64,000 nucleotides of DNA from Endobugula sp047636495 (GCA_047636495.1 JBLILH010000013.1:1-64000), one strand, 5' to 3'; numbered from the stretch's first letter, positions 44,741 through 54,526 are shown. The notes: generated from the letters alone by a model not told the origin. Numbers and translations: made by a program.

Positions 44741-45036
44741 GACAAGATAAGCACTTCAAAATGCTCATGCCCGAGTAAACAGCGCATTCCTGATGTAAAT
44801 AAACTTATCATTCAGCCTAGTTCATGCCCCACGAGCTGCCAGTGTTACCTTTCAAATATCAATGGATGGAATACATCTATGGTCATTGTTATTGGAGAAA
44901 GCGCTTAGCAAGTGCTGTCTTTTCCGGTATTATAACGATAGTTTCTGCTACATTTTTTTTATGTTCTTTATTGTGTTGTTTTTTTCGCATCTTCAACGTT
45001 ACTTTTTCTATTCGCTTTTTTATTAGGTATTTATTC

Positions 45037-46410
45037 ATGGACTTATCGTCTCTTACGGCTGTATCCCCTATTGATGGCCGCTACGGCAGCAAAACAACTG
45101 ACTACCGTCCTATTTTTAGTGAATATGGATTGATTCGCTACCGAGTAGAAGTTGAAATACGTTGGCTTCAACAATTAGCGACCCACCCACAGATTGATGA
45201 AGTTCCAGCCATTAGCGAACAAGCGAATAGGTACTTAGACGCCATCGTGGATAATTTTTCAGAAGTTGATGCGCAACGTGTTAAAGATATAGAAAGTGTT
45301 ACCAATCATGATGTGAAAGCCGTTGAGTATTTTATTAAAGAGTCTTTTTCCGACAACACAGAGCTAGACGCCATTAAAGAATTCGTCCACTTTGCTTGTA
45401 CTTCCGAAGATATTAATAACCTTTCCCATGCACTTATGTTGCGTGATGGTAGAGCGGTGTTAGGCCAACAATTGAACACTATTATCGACACGCTAACGGC
45501 TATGGCGATGGAGTTTTCTGCCGTACCTATGTTGTCGCGAACCCACGGGCAAACCGCATCACCTACCACAGTAGGTAAAGAAATCGCTAATGTTGTCGCG
45601 CGTCTTCGTCGCCAAGCAACACAAATACAAGCAACGCCTCTACTAGGTAAAATTAATGGCGCGGTAGGCAATTACAACGCACACTTATCCGCTTATGCGG
45701 ACATTGATTGGCAAGCTAATGCAGAAACGTTTGTAACCAGTTTAGGTATTCAATGGAATCCTTACACGACACAAATTGAACCTCACGACTATATTGCTGA
45801 ATTATTTGACGCTATTGCCCGTAGCAATACCATCATGATTGATTTCAGTCGCGATATTTGGGGTTATATCTCGCTAGGTTATTTCAAGCAAAAAACTATC
45901 GCTGGCGAAGTTGGCTCATCAACTATGCCACACAAAGTAAACCCGATTGATTTTGAGAATGCCGAAGGTAATTTAGGTATTGCTAATGCAATATTAGGTC
46001 ACCTATCATCTAAATTACCGGTTTCTCGCTGGCAGCGTGATTTAACAGATTCTACGGTGTTACGTAATATGGGTGTGGGTTTTGCTTATTGCGGAATTGC
46101 TTTTGCATCGTTGCAAAAAGGCTTAAGTAAGCTAGAAATTAATGAGAAACGTATCGCCGAAGACCTGAATAATAGCTGGGAAGTATTGGCTGAACCCATC
46201 CAAACTATTATGCGTCGTTACGGTGTTGATGAACCCTATGAAAAACTCAAAGCGCTTACACGTGGCGTGACCATTACCCCAGATATTCTTGCTGAGTTTG
46301 TTGAAACCTTAGCGATCCCTGAATCGGCTAAAGCCGACATTCGCGCTATGACGCCAGCGAACTATATTGGTAATGCGGCTGCTCAAGCTAAAGCAATTGT
46401 TAATATATAG
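45037..46410 (+). CDS. purB: Adenylosuccinate lyase
   Basis: PurB cleaves SAICAR and adenylosuccinate, two fumarate-releasing steps of purine synthesis. ATG 45037 gives MDLSSLTAVSPIDGRYG, the standard N-terminus, and 457 residues. The frame stays open for 71 codons upstream, but that part is hydrophobic and not family-like. The fumarase/ASL signature GSSTMPHKVNPIDFENAEG is present, as are TSEDINNLSHALML and SRTHGQTASPTTVGKE. Monocistronic. Confidence 0.97.
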   Translation: MDLSSLTAVSPIDGRYGSKTTDYRPIFSEYGLIRYRVEVEIRWLQQLATHPQIDEVPAISEQANRYLDAIVDNFSEVDAQRVKDIESVTNHDVKAVEYFIKESFSDNTELDAIKEFVHFACTSEDINNLSHALMLRDGRAVLGQQLNTIIDTLTAMAMEFSAVPMLSRTHGQTASPTTVGKEIANVVARLRRQATQIQATPLLGKINGAVGNYNAHLSAYADIDWQANAETFVTSLGIQWNPYTTQIEPHDYIAELFDAIARSNTIMIDFSRDIWGYISLGYFKQKTIAGEVGSSTMPHKVNPIDFENAEGNLGIANAILGHLSSKLPVSRWQRDLTDSTVLRNMGVGFAYCGIAFASLQKGLSKLEINEKRIAEDLNNSWEVLAEPIQTIMRRYGVDEPYEKLKALTRGVTITPDILAEFVETLAIPESAKADIRAMTPANYIGNAAAQAKAIVNI

Positions 46411-46626
46411 AGGTCAATATTCACTTGCTGGCTCTACAATATAGCTTTTGCACGCTTTTTTATGAGCCTATTTGCAGAGGTATTATTGTAGGGTGATATG
46501 GCTAAGCAAGGTAATTAAAGAGTGGGACTAAGAAGTACTAATAAATTTCGCTACTAAGTAATCATGTTTATCGAGGAGAGCACTGACGCTGCGCTTATAA
46601 CTCAGTGATTGACGGGAAACACGCTT

Positions 46627-47019
46627 ATGCCACATTGTATTATTGAATACGCTTCTGCACTAACAAGTATTACTTCACCAGAAGCACTGATCCAATCAGT
46701 ACATTCAGGTGCCGTTAATAGTGGGCTGTTTAATGTCGCCGATATTAAACTAAGAGCGATACCGTTTGATCACTACATGTCTGGCGCTCAAAAATTTGAT
46801 GCAGCATTGCTGACTTCTTCTCCCTCTATGAAAGGCAATGGTAACCTGCCATTTATTCACGTTTGTGTAAAAATGTTGTCAGGCAGAACACCCGAACAAC
46901 GCCACCATCTATCGAAAAGTATTTTAGAGGCACTCTCGCGACTACCTCTACCGTCCATTTCATTAACGGTAGAGGTAGTTGAAATTGAGGCTCAATCGTA
47001 TGGCAAATTAATCAAATAG
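46627..47019 (+). CDS. 5-carboxymethyl-2-hydroxymuconate isomerase-like tautomerase
   Basis: From ATG 46627 the mature protein begins with Pro (MPHCIIEYASAL), the catalytic base of the tautomerase superfamily. The 130 residues match CHMI (HpaF-type) length and pattern, including LRAIPFDHYMSG and FIHVCVKMLSGRTPEQR. CHMI works in homoprotocatechuate breakdown, but no other hpa gene is near. A different tautomerase substrate is therefore possible. Codons 106-118 contain a perfect 14-bp inverted repeat. Confidence 0.85.
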   Translation: MPHCIIEYASALTSITSPEALIQSVHSGAVNSGLFNVADIKLRAIPFDHYMSGAQKFDAALLTSSPSMKGNGNLPFIHVCVKMLSGRTPEQRHHLSKSILEALSRLPLPSISLTVEVVEIEAQSYGKLIK

Positions 47020-47027
47020 ACGTCACT

Positions 47028-47342
47028 CTACAGGTCAACTCCCAGCTGATTACCCTCATAGACAATGGATACAAACTGCAGTGATTGATGACAGCCGTCA
47101 GATGTTTTACCCGTCATCAGGTCAAAGCCCATACCATGCACGGGACAACGAAGTTGGCCTTCCGACACGCTCGCCTGAGCCCCTCCCGATGGCAAGAAAG
47201 ACGCTTGCTGATGCGGACATTGATTATGTAGCAAATAGCATCTACCGTTATCTTGTAATAATAAAAGGGATTGACCGTGAATATGATATGCGCGCTGATA
47301 ACCATCGTATAGATTGATGAGTCGTTCTAGGGGATAAAACAT
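47028..47342 (-). CDS. Rieske [2Fe-2S] ferredoxin-like protein
   Basis: The 104-residue protein has both Rieske boxes: NQCPHQQA (C-x-H) and LRCPVHGMGFDLMTG (C-P-x-H) about 18 residues apart. They ligate a [2Fe-2S] cluster with two Cys and two His. Small stand-alone proteins like this serve as electron carriers for oxygenases or have nitrite-reductase-small-subunit-like form. No oxygenase gene is adjacent. It is convergent with the tautomerase gene, 8 bases apart. Confidence 0.88.
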   Translation of the reverse strand: MFYPLERLINLYDGYQRAYHIHGQSLLLLQDNGRCYLLHNQCPHQQASFLPSGGAQASVSEGQLRCPVHGMGFDLMTGKTSDGCHQSLQFVSIVYEGNQLGVDL

Positions 47343-47516
47343 TGGCGTCTTCCTTAAGAATCTGCATTTTTACCTATTTCGGGCAACCGTGTAGATGCTA
47401 ACAATAGGTGTTATCTTTTCGATGTAGACGGTAAACTATATTGCATATTACTTACCCATGCTATTAACCTAAAAAGCATTCATCTACAAACCGTAAGGCT
47501 TTTGTCGTAGTCTATT

Positions 47517-48983
47517 ATGCCCATACACTATCATATTGTTTCTATCCCTTACCACTGTAACAGCGCAACGCTCTTCGACAGTATTCGATGCATGCAATTT
47601 GCCTACTGGCTAGATAGTGGTAAGCCCAACAGTCAAACTGGGCGGTACGATATTCTATCCGCTCATCCTAGCCGTCGTTGGGTGAACGAAAATGGTCAGA
47701 CTATTATTAGCGATTATCACTACACCGCTAATGTTGATAACAGCTACAGCATAGAGATCAGCACGAAACTAACAAGTGAAGACCCTTTCACCCTCATTAA
47801 ACAGGCCTCCGAGGCACTAACGCGAGCTCATTTATCGGCGCCCCCTCCCACTCAAGATCTACCATTTATAGGCGGGATATTATCGTATTTCAGCTACGAG
47901 CTGGGACGGCAGCAACTCAATGTTAATCAACAATCACCTAGTGATTGCCAGCTACCCGATATGGTTGCAGGTTTATATGAATGGGCCATTATTCAAGATC
48001 ACGAAAAAAAATGTAGCTATCTTGTAGGATTACCCGAGTGTGATAAAGCGCTTCTGCAGTCGATCGAACGACAAATCAGCGCTTTATCCTCTCTTGTTCG
48101 TCCAGAAAATTCGACTACATTTTCTATTAACCCGTTAACCTCGAATATTAACTGCCACCAGTACCATGAAAAAATGGCGACCATCAACGACTACATTCAT
48201 GCGGGTGACTGCTACCAAGTTAATTTTGCACAACGCTTTAGCGCCGAATACCAAGGTGATCCTTATATCGCTTATTTAGCACTACGAGAAGAAATGGCCT
48301 CACCTTTTTCTGCCTTTATTGATTTAGGTGATAAAGCCATCCTGTCTTTTTCGCCCGAACGTTTTTTACAAGTCATCGGCAGTCACGTTCTCACACAACC
48401 CATCAAAGGCACTATTGCTAGGGACAGCGACCCCATGCTTGATAAATATAACGCTCAGCAGTTAAGGGGTAGTTCAAAAAATCAAGCCGAGAATGTAATG
48501 ATTGTGGATTTACTCCGTAACGATTTGGGAAAAAGCTGTCTCCCCGGAAGCATTCATGTTCCGGCTCTATTTGCGTTGGAAAGCTTTCCCAATGTACATC
48601 ACCTGGTGAGTAATGTAGAAGGTGAATTACGCAGTGATAAAAGTGTTGCAGATCTTTTCAAAGGTTGCTTTCCCGGTGGTTCTATTACCGGTGCGCCTAA
48701 AAAGCGCGCGATGGAGATCATCGAAGAACTAGAAGATAGCCAACGTTCCATTTACTGTGGCAGTATCGCCTATTTCAACAGTCGGGGTGATATGGATAGC
48801 AATATTACTATTCGCACCATCGCATGTGATGGTGCAACGCTTTACTGTTGGGGGGGTGGTGGTATTGTGGCCGATTCCGATGCCGAAGATGAGTACCAAG
48901 AAAGTCTCACTAAAATCAACAAAATCTTACTCGCGCTACGACGTTTTGAAGTCGACGTCGTTAACGCATCGATATTGGATTAA
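47517..48983 (+). CDS. pabB: Aminodeoxychorismate synthase component I
   Basis: PabB aminates chorismate to aminodeoxychorismate with ammonia from PabA, feeding PabC (at 7.4 kb). The 488 residues carry the chorismate-binding domain: GDCYQVNFAQRFSAEY, ILSFSPERFLQV, TQPIKGTIARD (the PIKGT motif with the catalytic Lys that marks PabB), and NVMIVDLLRNDLGK. FPGGSITGAPKKRAMEII and the GGGIVADSDAEDEYQE end follow. It starts at ATG 47517. Confidence 0.94.
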   Translation: MPIHYHIVSIPYHCNSATLFDSIRCMQFAYWLDSGKPNSQTGRYDILSAHPSRRWVNENGQTIISDYHYTANVDNSYSIEISTKLTSEDPFTLIKQASEALTRAHLSAPPPTQDLPFIGGILSYFSYELGRQQLNVNQQSPSDCQLPDMVAGLYEWAIIQDHEKKCSYLVGLPECDKALLQSIERQISALSSLVRPENSTTFSINPLTSNINCHQYHEKMATINDYIHAGDCYQVNFAQRFSAEYQGDPYIAYLALREEMASPFSAFIDLGDKAILSFSPERFLQVIGSHVLTQPIKGTIARDSDPMLDKYNAQQLRGSSKNQAENVMIVDLLRNDLGKSCLPGSIHVPALFALESFPNVHHLVSNVEGELRSDKSVADLFKGCFPGGSITGAPKKRAMEIIEELEDSQRSIYCGSIAYFNSRGDMDSNITIRTIACDGATLYCWGGGGIVADSDAEDEYQESLTKINKILLALRRFEVDVVNASILD

Positions 48984-49062
48984 CTTGCCGTTAACTATAT
49001 CGCTATTGATTACGTGGTCCGTAATAAAACCGGGGTTTTTCAAACTGAAACCTCATCTTGAG

Positions 49063-49089
49063 CTTACCTATCTTATCTATCTTACCTAT
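49063..49089 (+). repeat. Three 9-bp tandem repeats between pabB and thrH
   Basis: CTTACCTAT, CTTATCTAT and CTTACCTAT follow one another directly, ending within one base of the thrH stop. Function unknown. Confidence 0.8.
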
Positions 49090-49090
49090 G

Positions 49091-49702
49091 TTATTCACTT
49101 AACAGCCCATCTTTCAGCACACCGTTCAATACATCATAGTCAGTCACTGACTTAAGGTGAGGGTATTCCTCTTCTATATACGATGGCGCATTGAACAGCA
49201 CTCCTATATCAGCTTGTTCCAACATGGTAATATCGTTATAAGAATCCCCCGCGGCAGCTATTCTGTAATTGAGTGATTGCAGCGCTAGAACAGCCTTTCT
49301 TTTAGGATCTTCCTGCCGAAACTGGTAACCTGTGATCATATTGTGATGGTCAACTGTCAACCGATGACATAACAAAGTGGGGAAACCCAGTTGGCGCATA
49401 AATGGCTGCGCAAATTCGTAAAAGGTATCGGATAGAATGATGACTTGAGCGTACTCACGCAATTCATTCAAAAAATCATTCGCCCCGGGCAAAGGCGACA
49501 GTTCCGCGATTACTGATTGTATGCGATCAATAGTCAATTGATGTTGGCGTAATATGCCAATCCGTTGCTGCATAAGTACATCGTAGTCAGCAATATCACG
49601 CGTAGTCGCACTCAGCTCGCTAATCCCGGTCGCTTTGGCAAACTCTACCCATACCTCGGGTATCAAGACACCCTCTAGGTCTAAACAAACTATATTCACC
49701 AA
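49091..49702 (-). CDS. thrH: Phosphoserine phosphatase / homoserine phosphotransferase
   Basis: ThrH is a HAD enzyme that dephosphorylates phosphoserine and can move the phosphate to homoserine. The 203 residues start with the family-specific nucleophile motif VCLDLEGVLIPEVWVEFA (DLEG instead of the usual DxDGT). They continue with VIILSDTFYEFAQPFMRQLG and AAAGDSYNDITMLEQADIG, ending with NAPSYIEEEYPHL. Length fits Pseudomonas ThrH. Confidence 0.93.
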   Translation of the reverse strand: MVNIVCLDLEGVLIPEVWVEFAKATGISELSATTRDIADYDVLMQQRIGILRQHQLTIDRIQSVIAELSPLPGANDFLNELREYAQVIILSDTFYEFAQPFMRQLGFPTLLCHRLTVDHHNMITGYQFRQEDPKRKAVLALQSLNYRIAAAGDSYNDITMLEQADIGVLFNAPSYIEEEYPHLKSVTDYDVLNGVLKDGLLSE

Positions 49703-49875
49703 TTACCTCTTATTCACTATAAATGCATCAAACTGATGTTTGATGTTGTGCCAGATGATACGTTATTCTTTACCTTTCTATTATTATACGAGAAAAGTCT
49801 TTTCGACTCTGGGCCGATTTTGCTATTCTGTGCTTCGTTAAACATGATGATTGATAAAAGGCTGTGAAAACTATA

Positions 49876-50163
49876 ATGACAGTAAAAAAAATTACTTTTG
49901 TAAAAAAAATATTCGCTAATGGCTCACCTTGTAAGAAATGTGGTGAAGTGATAGATAAGATGGAAGCGGCAAATCAAATGCGCTTTATTGATGAGGTGGT
50001 GATTGCTGATGAAGCAGACCCCGAAAGCCAGGGGATGTTATTGGCTAAACAATATGATGTGAGTAAGGCTCCTTTCTTTATAGTTGAAGATAAAGATGGC
50101 GATATAGAAATATACACCATTTATTTTAAACTGGTAAAAGACGTTCTTAGCCACTTACATTAA
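49876..50163 (+). CDS. Thioredoxin-fold protein with CxxC
   Basis: ATG 49876 (or GTG 49864) opens a protein of about 95 residues. It has a redox motif CKKCGEVIDKM near the N-terminus and a cis-Pro-like segment VSKAPFFIVEDKDG, as in thioredoxins and glutaredoxins. Small proteins of this pattern are seen alone or fused to sulfur-metabolism domains. The partner is not apparent, though cysB lies about 0.6 kb away. Confidence 0.75.
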   Translation: MTVKKITFVKKIFANGSPCKKCGEVIDKMEAANQMRFIDEVVIADEADPESQGMLLAKQYDVSKAPFFIVEDKDGDIEIYTIYFKLVKDVLSHLH

Positions 50164-50189
50164 GGGAGTGTTGAAAACGTCATTCAAGA

Positions 50190-50666
50190 CTATTGTTTTA
50201 CTTTTATTGGCTTCCACCTTGACATACGTTTTGTCGCCTCATTTACTTCACAAATAACCTTAAGAGACTTGAGTTCTTCTCCTCTTAGCAGGGGAATGGT
50301 CTCGTAATCCAAAAATATTTTGTATAGTTCTATATGGGGAAGGTATCGGCTTTCAATATGATTAATAGACCAACTCTTATGGAGTATTTCTTTTTCTTGC
50401 AGTGCTCGCTCACATATTTCCACCGCTTCTCCCATTGAAGCTACATAGCCCACACGAGACTTAAACTCTGGAAGAGGCTCTAAATGAGCGTATTTGATCG
50501 CATCTTCTGCTTCTTTTTGTCGTTTTTCTATTGCTAATCGCTCAACTTCTAAAGCCTCTACACTAGGTTCAAAAACATACCCCAAGAAATGCAACACTGC
50601 CAGAGTAGTACTATTTAGAACAAGCAAAAGAAAAAATACAGACAATATGATAGCTTTACGTGACAT
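50190..50666 (-). CDS. Uncharacterised membrane-anchored protein
   Basis: From ATG 50666 (MSRKAIILSVFFLLLVLNS) the 158-residue protein has one N-terminal membrane segment. A Glu/Lys/Ala-rich helical stretch (EALEVERLAIEKRQKEAEDA) follows, then a compact domain (SRVGYVASMGEAVEICERALQEK, seen as YVASMGEAVEICERAL; FLDYETIPLLRG). I do not recognise a family. It would face the periplasm or remain cytoplasmic with a single anchor. The LysR gene cysB is the next gene on the same strand. Confidence 0.65.
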   Translation of the reverse strand: MSRKAIILSVFFLLLVLNSTTLAVLHFLGYVFEPSVEALEVERLAIEKRQKEAEDAIKYAHLEPLPEFKSRVGYVASMGEAVEICERALQEKEILHKSWSINHIESRYLPHIELYKIFLDYETIPLLRGEELKSLKVICEVNEATKRMSRWKPIKVKQ

Positions 50667-50793
50667 ACAACTTTTCCTGCACACTGCTATAGGAGTAAGT
50701 AAAATAGCTTTTTTGTCTGGAAAAGCTACACTATATTGCTAACAATAGTGAAACTTTTAGCGTAATGAACAATGTTGCCGAAACGTAGACTAC

Positions 50794-51768
50794 TTAATAA
50801 ACCGGCAAACGAACGTGCTGGAATAATTCATCAAGTTCTAAACGGGACGAACAGCTGTAGGCCTCATCAACCATTGTTCGCGTAAGGTGAGGAGCAAAAT
50901 TTTCCATAAACTCGTACATAAAGCCACGAATAAAAGTACCGCGACGGAAACCAATTTTAGTGATGCTCGGTCTAAACAGGTGGCCCGCATCAAGACAGAC
51001 TAAATCACTATCTAATTCCTCATCATGAGCCATACTAGCAATAATACCTACACCCAAACCTAATCTAACATACGTTTTTATCACGTCAGCATCGGCGGCA
51101 GTAAATACAATTTTAGGCGCTAAGCCATGCTCCATAAAAGCTTCATCTAGCTTTGATCGACCGGTGAAGCCAAAGACATAAGTGACAATAGGATGTTTTG
51201 CTATTTCTACTAGCGTTAATGCGGACAGCTGACATAGGGGGTGGTCTTTGGGTACCACAATACTGCGATTCCACTGATAACATGGCATCATTACCAAGTC
51301 ACTAAACAATTCCATCGCTTCTGTCGCAATCGCAAAATCAACCGACCCGCTTGCAGCCATTTCAGAAATTTGCATCGGCGTGCCTTGATTCATATGCAAC
51401 GACACATCGGGATATTGCTCAATAAAGCCTTTAATAATATTAGGCAGCATGTACCGTGCCTGAGTATGCGTAGTTGCCAGTGATAAACTGCCTTTCTTAT
51501 CATTACTGAATTCTTGCGCTACCTGCTTAATACTCTCTACTTTACGTAAAATTTTGCCCGCCGTTTGTAAAATAGCCTCGCCTGCAGGTGTCACTCGAGT
51601 AAGGTGTTTACCGCTGCGTGAAAATATCTCGACGCCCAGCTCGTCCTCAAGCAAACGAATCTGTTTACTGATACCAGGTTGTGAAGTGAATAAGCTCTGA
51701 GCTGTCGCAGAAACATTTAAGTCATGATGCGCAACTTCCCATATATAGCGCAATTGCTGAAGCTTCAT
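50794..51768 (-). CDS. cysB: LysR-type regulator CysB
   Basis: CysB activates sulfate assimilation genes when N-acetylserine signals sulfur limitation. The 324 residues begin MKLQQLRYIWEVAHHDLNVSATA, with HTH SQPGISKQIRLLEDELG. The effector domain includes TTHTQARYMLP, the CysB-specific thiosulfate/acetylserine pocket strand, and QGTPMQISEMAASG. The length is exactly that of E. coli CysB. It is divergent from a TauE/SafE exporter gene, which it may control. Confidence 0.96.
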   Translation of the reverse strand: MKLQQLRYIWEVAHHDLNVSATAQSLFTSQPGISKQIRLLEDELGVEIFSRSGKHLTRVTPAGEAILQTAGKILRKVESIKQVAQEFSNDKKGSLSLATTHTQARYMLPNIIKGFIEQYPDVSLHMNQGTPMQISEMAASGSVDFAIATEAMELFSDLVMMPCYQWNRSIVVPKDHPLCQLSALTLVEIAKHPIVTYVFGFTGRSKLDEAFMEHGLAPKIVFTAADADVIKTYVRLGLGVGIIASMAHDEELDSDLVCLDAGHLFRPSITKIGFRRGTFIRGFMYEFMENFAPHLTRTMVDEAYSCSSRLELDELFQHVRLPVY

Positions 51769-51989
51769 AGATCTTCTCCACTAGTATCGAATGTTATAAA
51801 AATAGAAGTAAATATTCTTATCCAGAATAGTTCTAATTCGGTATATTTGCCAATGAATTTTACTATTTAATTATGAAAAGTGTTTCTATTTATAACCTTA
51901 GACTATATCGTTAACAATGAGAATAGTGAATAAATAACGATCGTTTAGCGTAAACGCTCAATTATCTTTCAATAAAAGACAAGCTACAC

Positions 51990-52775
51990 ATGGAAACTAT
52001 TTTTTTACTTTATATCCTCGCAGGCGCGGTCGTAGGCTTAGCGGTCGGCATTACTGGTGTAGGGGGTGGCTCATTGATGACCCCTTTTTTACTATTATTT
52101 GGCTTCCCGCCCAATGTGGCGATTGGTACCGACTTACTTTATGCCGCGATCACTAAGTCAGGCGGCATTATTTCACACCAAAGACAAGGTCATATTCAAT
52201 GGGATTTGGTGTTTCGTTTAGCGATAGGGAGTGTGCCTGCCGCCATTGTTACGTCTTTGGCGCTGCACTACTTATTCGATGACGCAAATGATTACTCGCA
52301 TATCCTTACGTTATCGTTGGGCATTATGTTGGTATTTACATCGTGCGTGCTATTTTTTCGACAACGACTCAAAACTGACACTACATCGAACAATGCTTTT
52401 ATGGCCTTTGCACATCGGCACTCAGTCCCTTTTACTATCGCCATGGGCGTTATATTAGGGGTGTTTGTCACACTATCATCGGTAGGTGCGGGGGCAATAG
52501 GCGCAGCCATTCTCATGACTCTATATCCTTATTTACCTGCGCACAAAATTGTCGGGGTCGATATTGCTCACGCGGTGCCATTAACCTTTATTGCAGGCTT
52601 TGCCCATCTTTTGTTGGGTAACGTGGACTTTGTATTACTGGGAAGTTTGCTCATTGGGTCACTGCCAGCTGTTTTTTTAGGCGCTAAGTTGAGTCGAAAA
52701 ATTCCTAATAATTTATTGCAGCCTATTCTGGCATCTGTATTGATGATTTTAGGCATAAAATTTGTATTTTTCTAA
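51990..52775 (+). CDS. TauE/SafE (TSUP) family membrane exporter
   Basis: The 261 residues form about eight hydrophobic segments. The first repeat VVGLAVGITGVGGGSLMTPFLLLFG and the matching second-half GVFVTLSSVGAGAIGAAILM show the family's duplicated glycine-rich signature. TSUP proteins move sulfite, sulfonates or sulfate-like anions. The position across a 221-base intergenic region from cysB suggests sulfur transport under CysB control (inference). Confidence 0.9.
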   Translation: METIFLLYILAGAVVGLAVGITGVGGGSLMTPFLLLFGFPPNVAIGTDLLYAAITKSGGIISHQRQGHIQWDLVFRLAIGSVPAAIVTSLALHYLFDDANDYSHILTLSLGIMLVFTSCVLFFRQRLKTDTTSNNAFMAFAHRHSVPFTIAMGVILGVFVTLSSVGAGAIGAAILMTLYPYLPAHKIVGVDIAHAVPLTFIAGFAHLLLGNVDFVLLGSLLIGSLPAVFLGAKLSRKIPNNLLQPILASVLMILGIKFVFF

Positions 52776-52811
52776 TGCCGCTTTCTAGTGAGTAGCCAGT
52801 GAAAGATAATA

Positions 52812-53342
52812 TTACATACGCGCGGATGGTTTGGAGTATTGCTTTTGCTGCCATACAGGATTTGGTTGAGGAATAAGATAAACAGGGCGTTTAGAATAAG
52901 TTAATACCTTTTGTGGAACGCTACCTAAGCTAGAATCATGATTTTCTGAAGAGTGGCTTCCAAGTACAATAACATCCGCATTAATATCACTCGCCGTCTC
53001 TAAAATTATCTCGACAGGAGCCCCTGGCTTAACAATAACGTCCTCTAGGCGAGGCAAGTCTATACCTCCACTCATAAACTCATCTGTTAGGATGTCAATT
53101 ACTTGTGATCGAATTTGATCAACCACCGAGTCCATCCCTGTAGTGGTTAACTGCCTAGTCGTTTCAGGTTTTAAATAGGTTTTTAACAATGCATGACCTA
53201 AAGTCCCAAGTGGCTCTACCGCATGAACTACAACTAGGCTTGCGTGATATTGACTCGATAAACTGGCTGCATACTGTAACAAATGAGGCGTGTACACACC
53301 AAGATCGACCGCGAGCAAAATCTTTTTTATCACTTTTACCAT
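52812..53342 (-). CDS. UspA-family universal stress protein
   Basis: ATG 53342 gives MVKVIKKILLAVDLGVYTP and 176 residues; an earlier in-frame start adds seven residues. The Usp fold is indicated by VVVHAVEPLG, VIVKPGAPVEIILETASDINADVIVLGSHS (seen as GAPVEIILETA and VIVLGSHS) and the late ATP-binding-type loop LGSVPQKVLTYSKRPVYLIP. Usp proteins bind ATP or AMP and support survival under stress. Monocistronic. Confidence 0.9.
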   Translation of the reverse strand: MVKVIKKILLAVDLGVYTPHLLQYAASLSSQYHASLVVVHAVEPLGTLGHALLKTYLKPETTRQLTTTGMDSVVDQIRSQVIDILTDEFMSGGIDLPRLEDVIVKPGAPVEIILETASDINADVIVLGSHSSENHDSSLGSVPQKVLTYSKRPVYLIPQPNPVWQQKQYSKPSARM

Positions 53343-53566
53343 CCTAACATATGGAGTTAACACTACTTGAACGTATGATCACCGTTTATTATTCAGTGAA
53401 CATTAAGCATCTTGCACATGACTATGTATTAAAGAATAGCAGTAAGTACGCAAAAAAATACGTATTTAATAGACAGTTTGGGAATAGATGTCAGGCTCGC
53501 TAGATTCAACGAGTAGAGGTTAGATGATATATGTTGGGGACAATGGGGAAAAACAAAATAATCACA

Positions 53567-54469
53567 CTACTCGTTAGCAATACCGTGAGGCACATGACCC
53601 GTGGCCACAACATGTTCTTTTGCAGATTCGCAATGAAGTGCCTGATCGTCAAAAAACACGTCTGCTCCGTAGGCTTTAAGAAACTCTCCTTTTGATAAAC
53701 CACCTAGAAATAGTGACTCATCAATACGAATATTCCATGCTCGGAGTGTCCGAATCACACGCTCATGTGCGGGTGCAGAGCGTGCGGTGACTAGGGCGGT
53801 ACGGATGGGACAATCACCTTGAGCAAACTCAGCTTGCAATTGCTGTAACGCCGACAAAAAATCTTTAAATGGACCGCCTGTCAGTGGCTTTTTTGCCGCG
53901 TCTTGCTCATTTTTAGTGAATGCCGCTAAACCTTGCTGCTTATATACACGCTCTGCTTCATCAGAAAATATAACGGCATCACCATCGAAAGCAAATCGTA
54001 ACTGCGTTATATTATTACCTTCTTGACCGGCTGGGATGAGTGTTGCTGCAGCAATACCATTCTCCAAGGCATGCCTCACGTCCTCACCGTCCGTGGATAA
54101 AAACAAGTGGCAACCGAAAGCGCCGATATAGCGATAAGGACTCTCGCCGCCAGAAAAAGCAGCTCTAGAAATGTTGAGTTTATAGTGCTGAATTGAGTTA
54201 AATACGCGTAGGCCTGTATCGGCACTGTTACGCGACAGTAGAATAATTTCGACTCGGGGGTGGCCGTCGCCTAGCGTGTTTAATCCCAATAATTTTTCAA
54301 CAAGAGGGAAGGCACTTCCCGGCGTTAAAATGTCGTTTTCTCGCTGTATTTGATATTCAGAGTACGCTTTTAGGCCTTCATTGATATACACCTGGTGGCT
54401 TTCATCTAAATTGAATAATACTCTAGATGAAATGGCAATCACCAGCTTATTATCAAATTCTTTGGGCAT
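53567..54469 (-). CDS. 5'-nucleotidase, cytosolic NT5C1-like
   Basis: The 300-residue protein matches the 5'-nucleotidase (cN-I-like) family, with LVIAISSRVLFNLDESHQVY as the HAD-like nucleophile region (DLDES-type, here NLDES). It also has VEIILLSRNSADTGLRVFNSI, FSGGESPYRYI, FDGDAVIFSDEAERV and FLGGLSKGEFLKAYGADVFFDDQ. It removes phosphate from nucleoside monophosphates such as AMP or IMP. The first Asp of the classical HAD pair is replaced by Asn in the first motif, while the second motif FDGDA is intact. Confidence 0.87.
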   Translation of the reverse strand: MPKEFDNKLVIAISSRVLFNLDESHQVYINEGLKAYSEYQIQRENDILTPGSAFPLVEKLLGLNTLGDGHPRVEIILLSRNSADTGLRVFNSIQHYKLNISRAAFSGGESPYRYIGAFGCHLFLSTDGEDVRHALENGIAAATLIPAGQEGNNITQLRFAFDGDAVIFSDEAERVYKQQGLAAFTKNEQDAAKKPLTGGPFKDFLSALQQLQAEFAQGDCPIRTALVTARSAPAHERVIRTLRAWNIRIDESLFLGGLSKGEFLKAYGADVFFDDQALHCESAKEHVVATGHVPHGIANE

Positions 54470-54526
54470 GTATCGATAACCTACTAATGAGTGGAGCCCT
54501 GAAAGCTTACCAATAAAAGGCGTTAT

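Noticed and set aside
44824..45036. Long hydrophobic N-terminal extension of purB
   Set aside because: Homologues start at MDLSSLTAVSPIDGRYG; the upstream part is not family-like.
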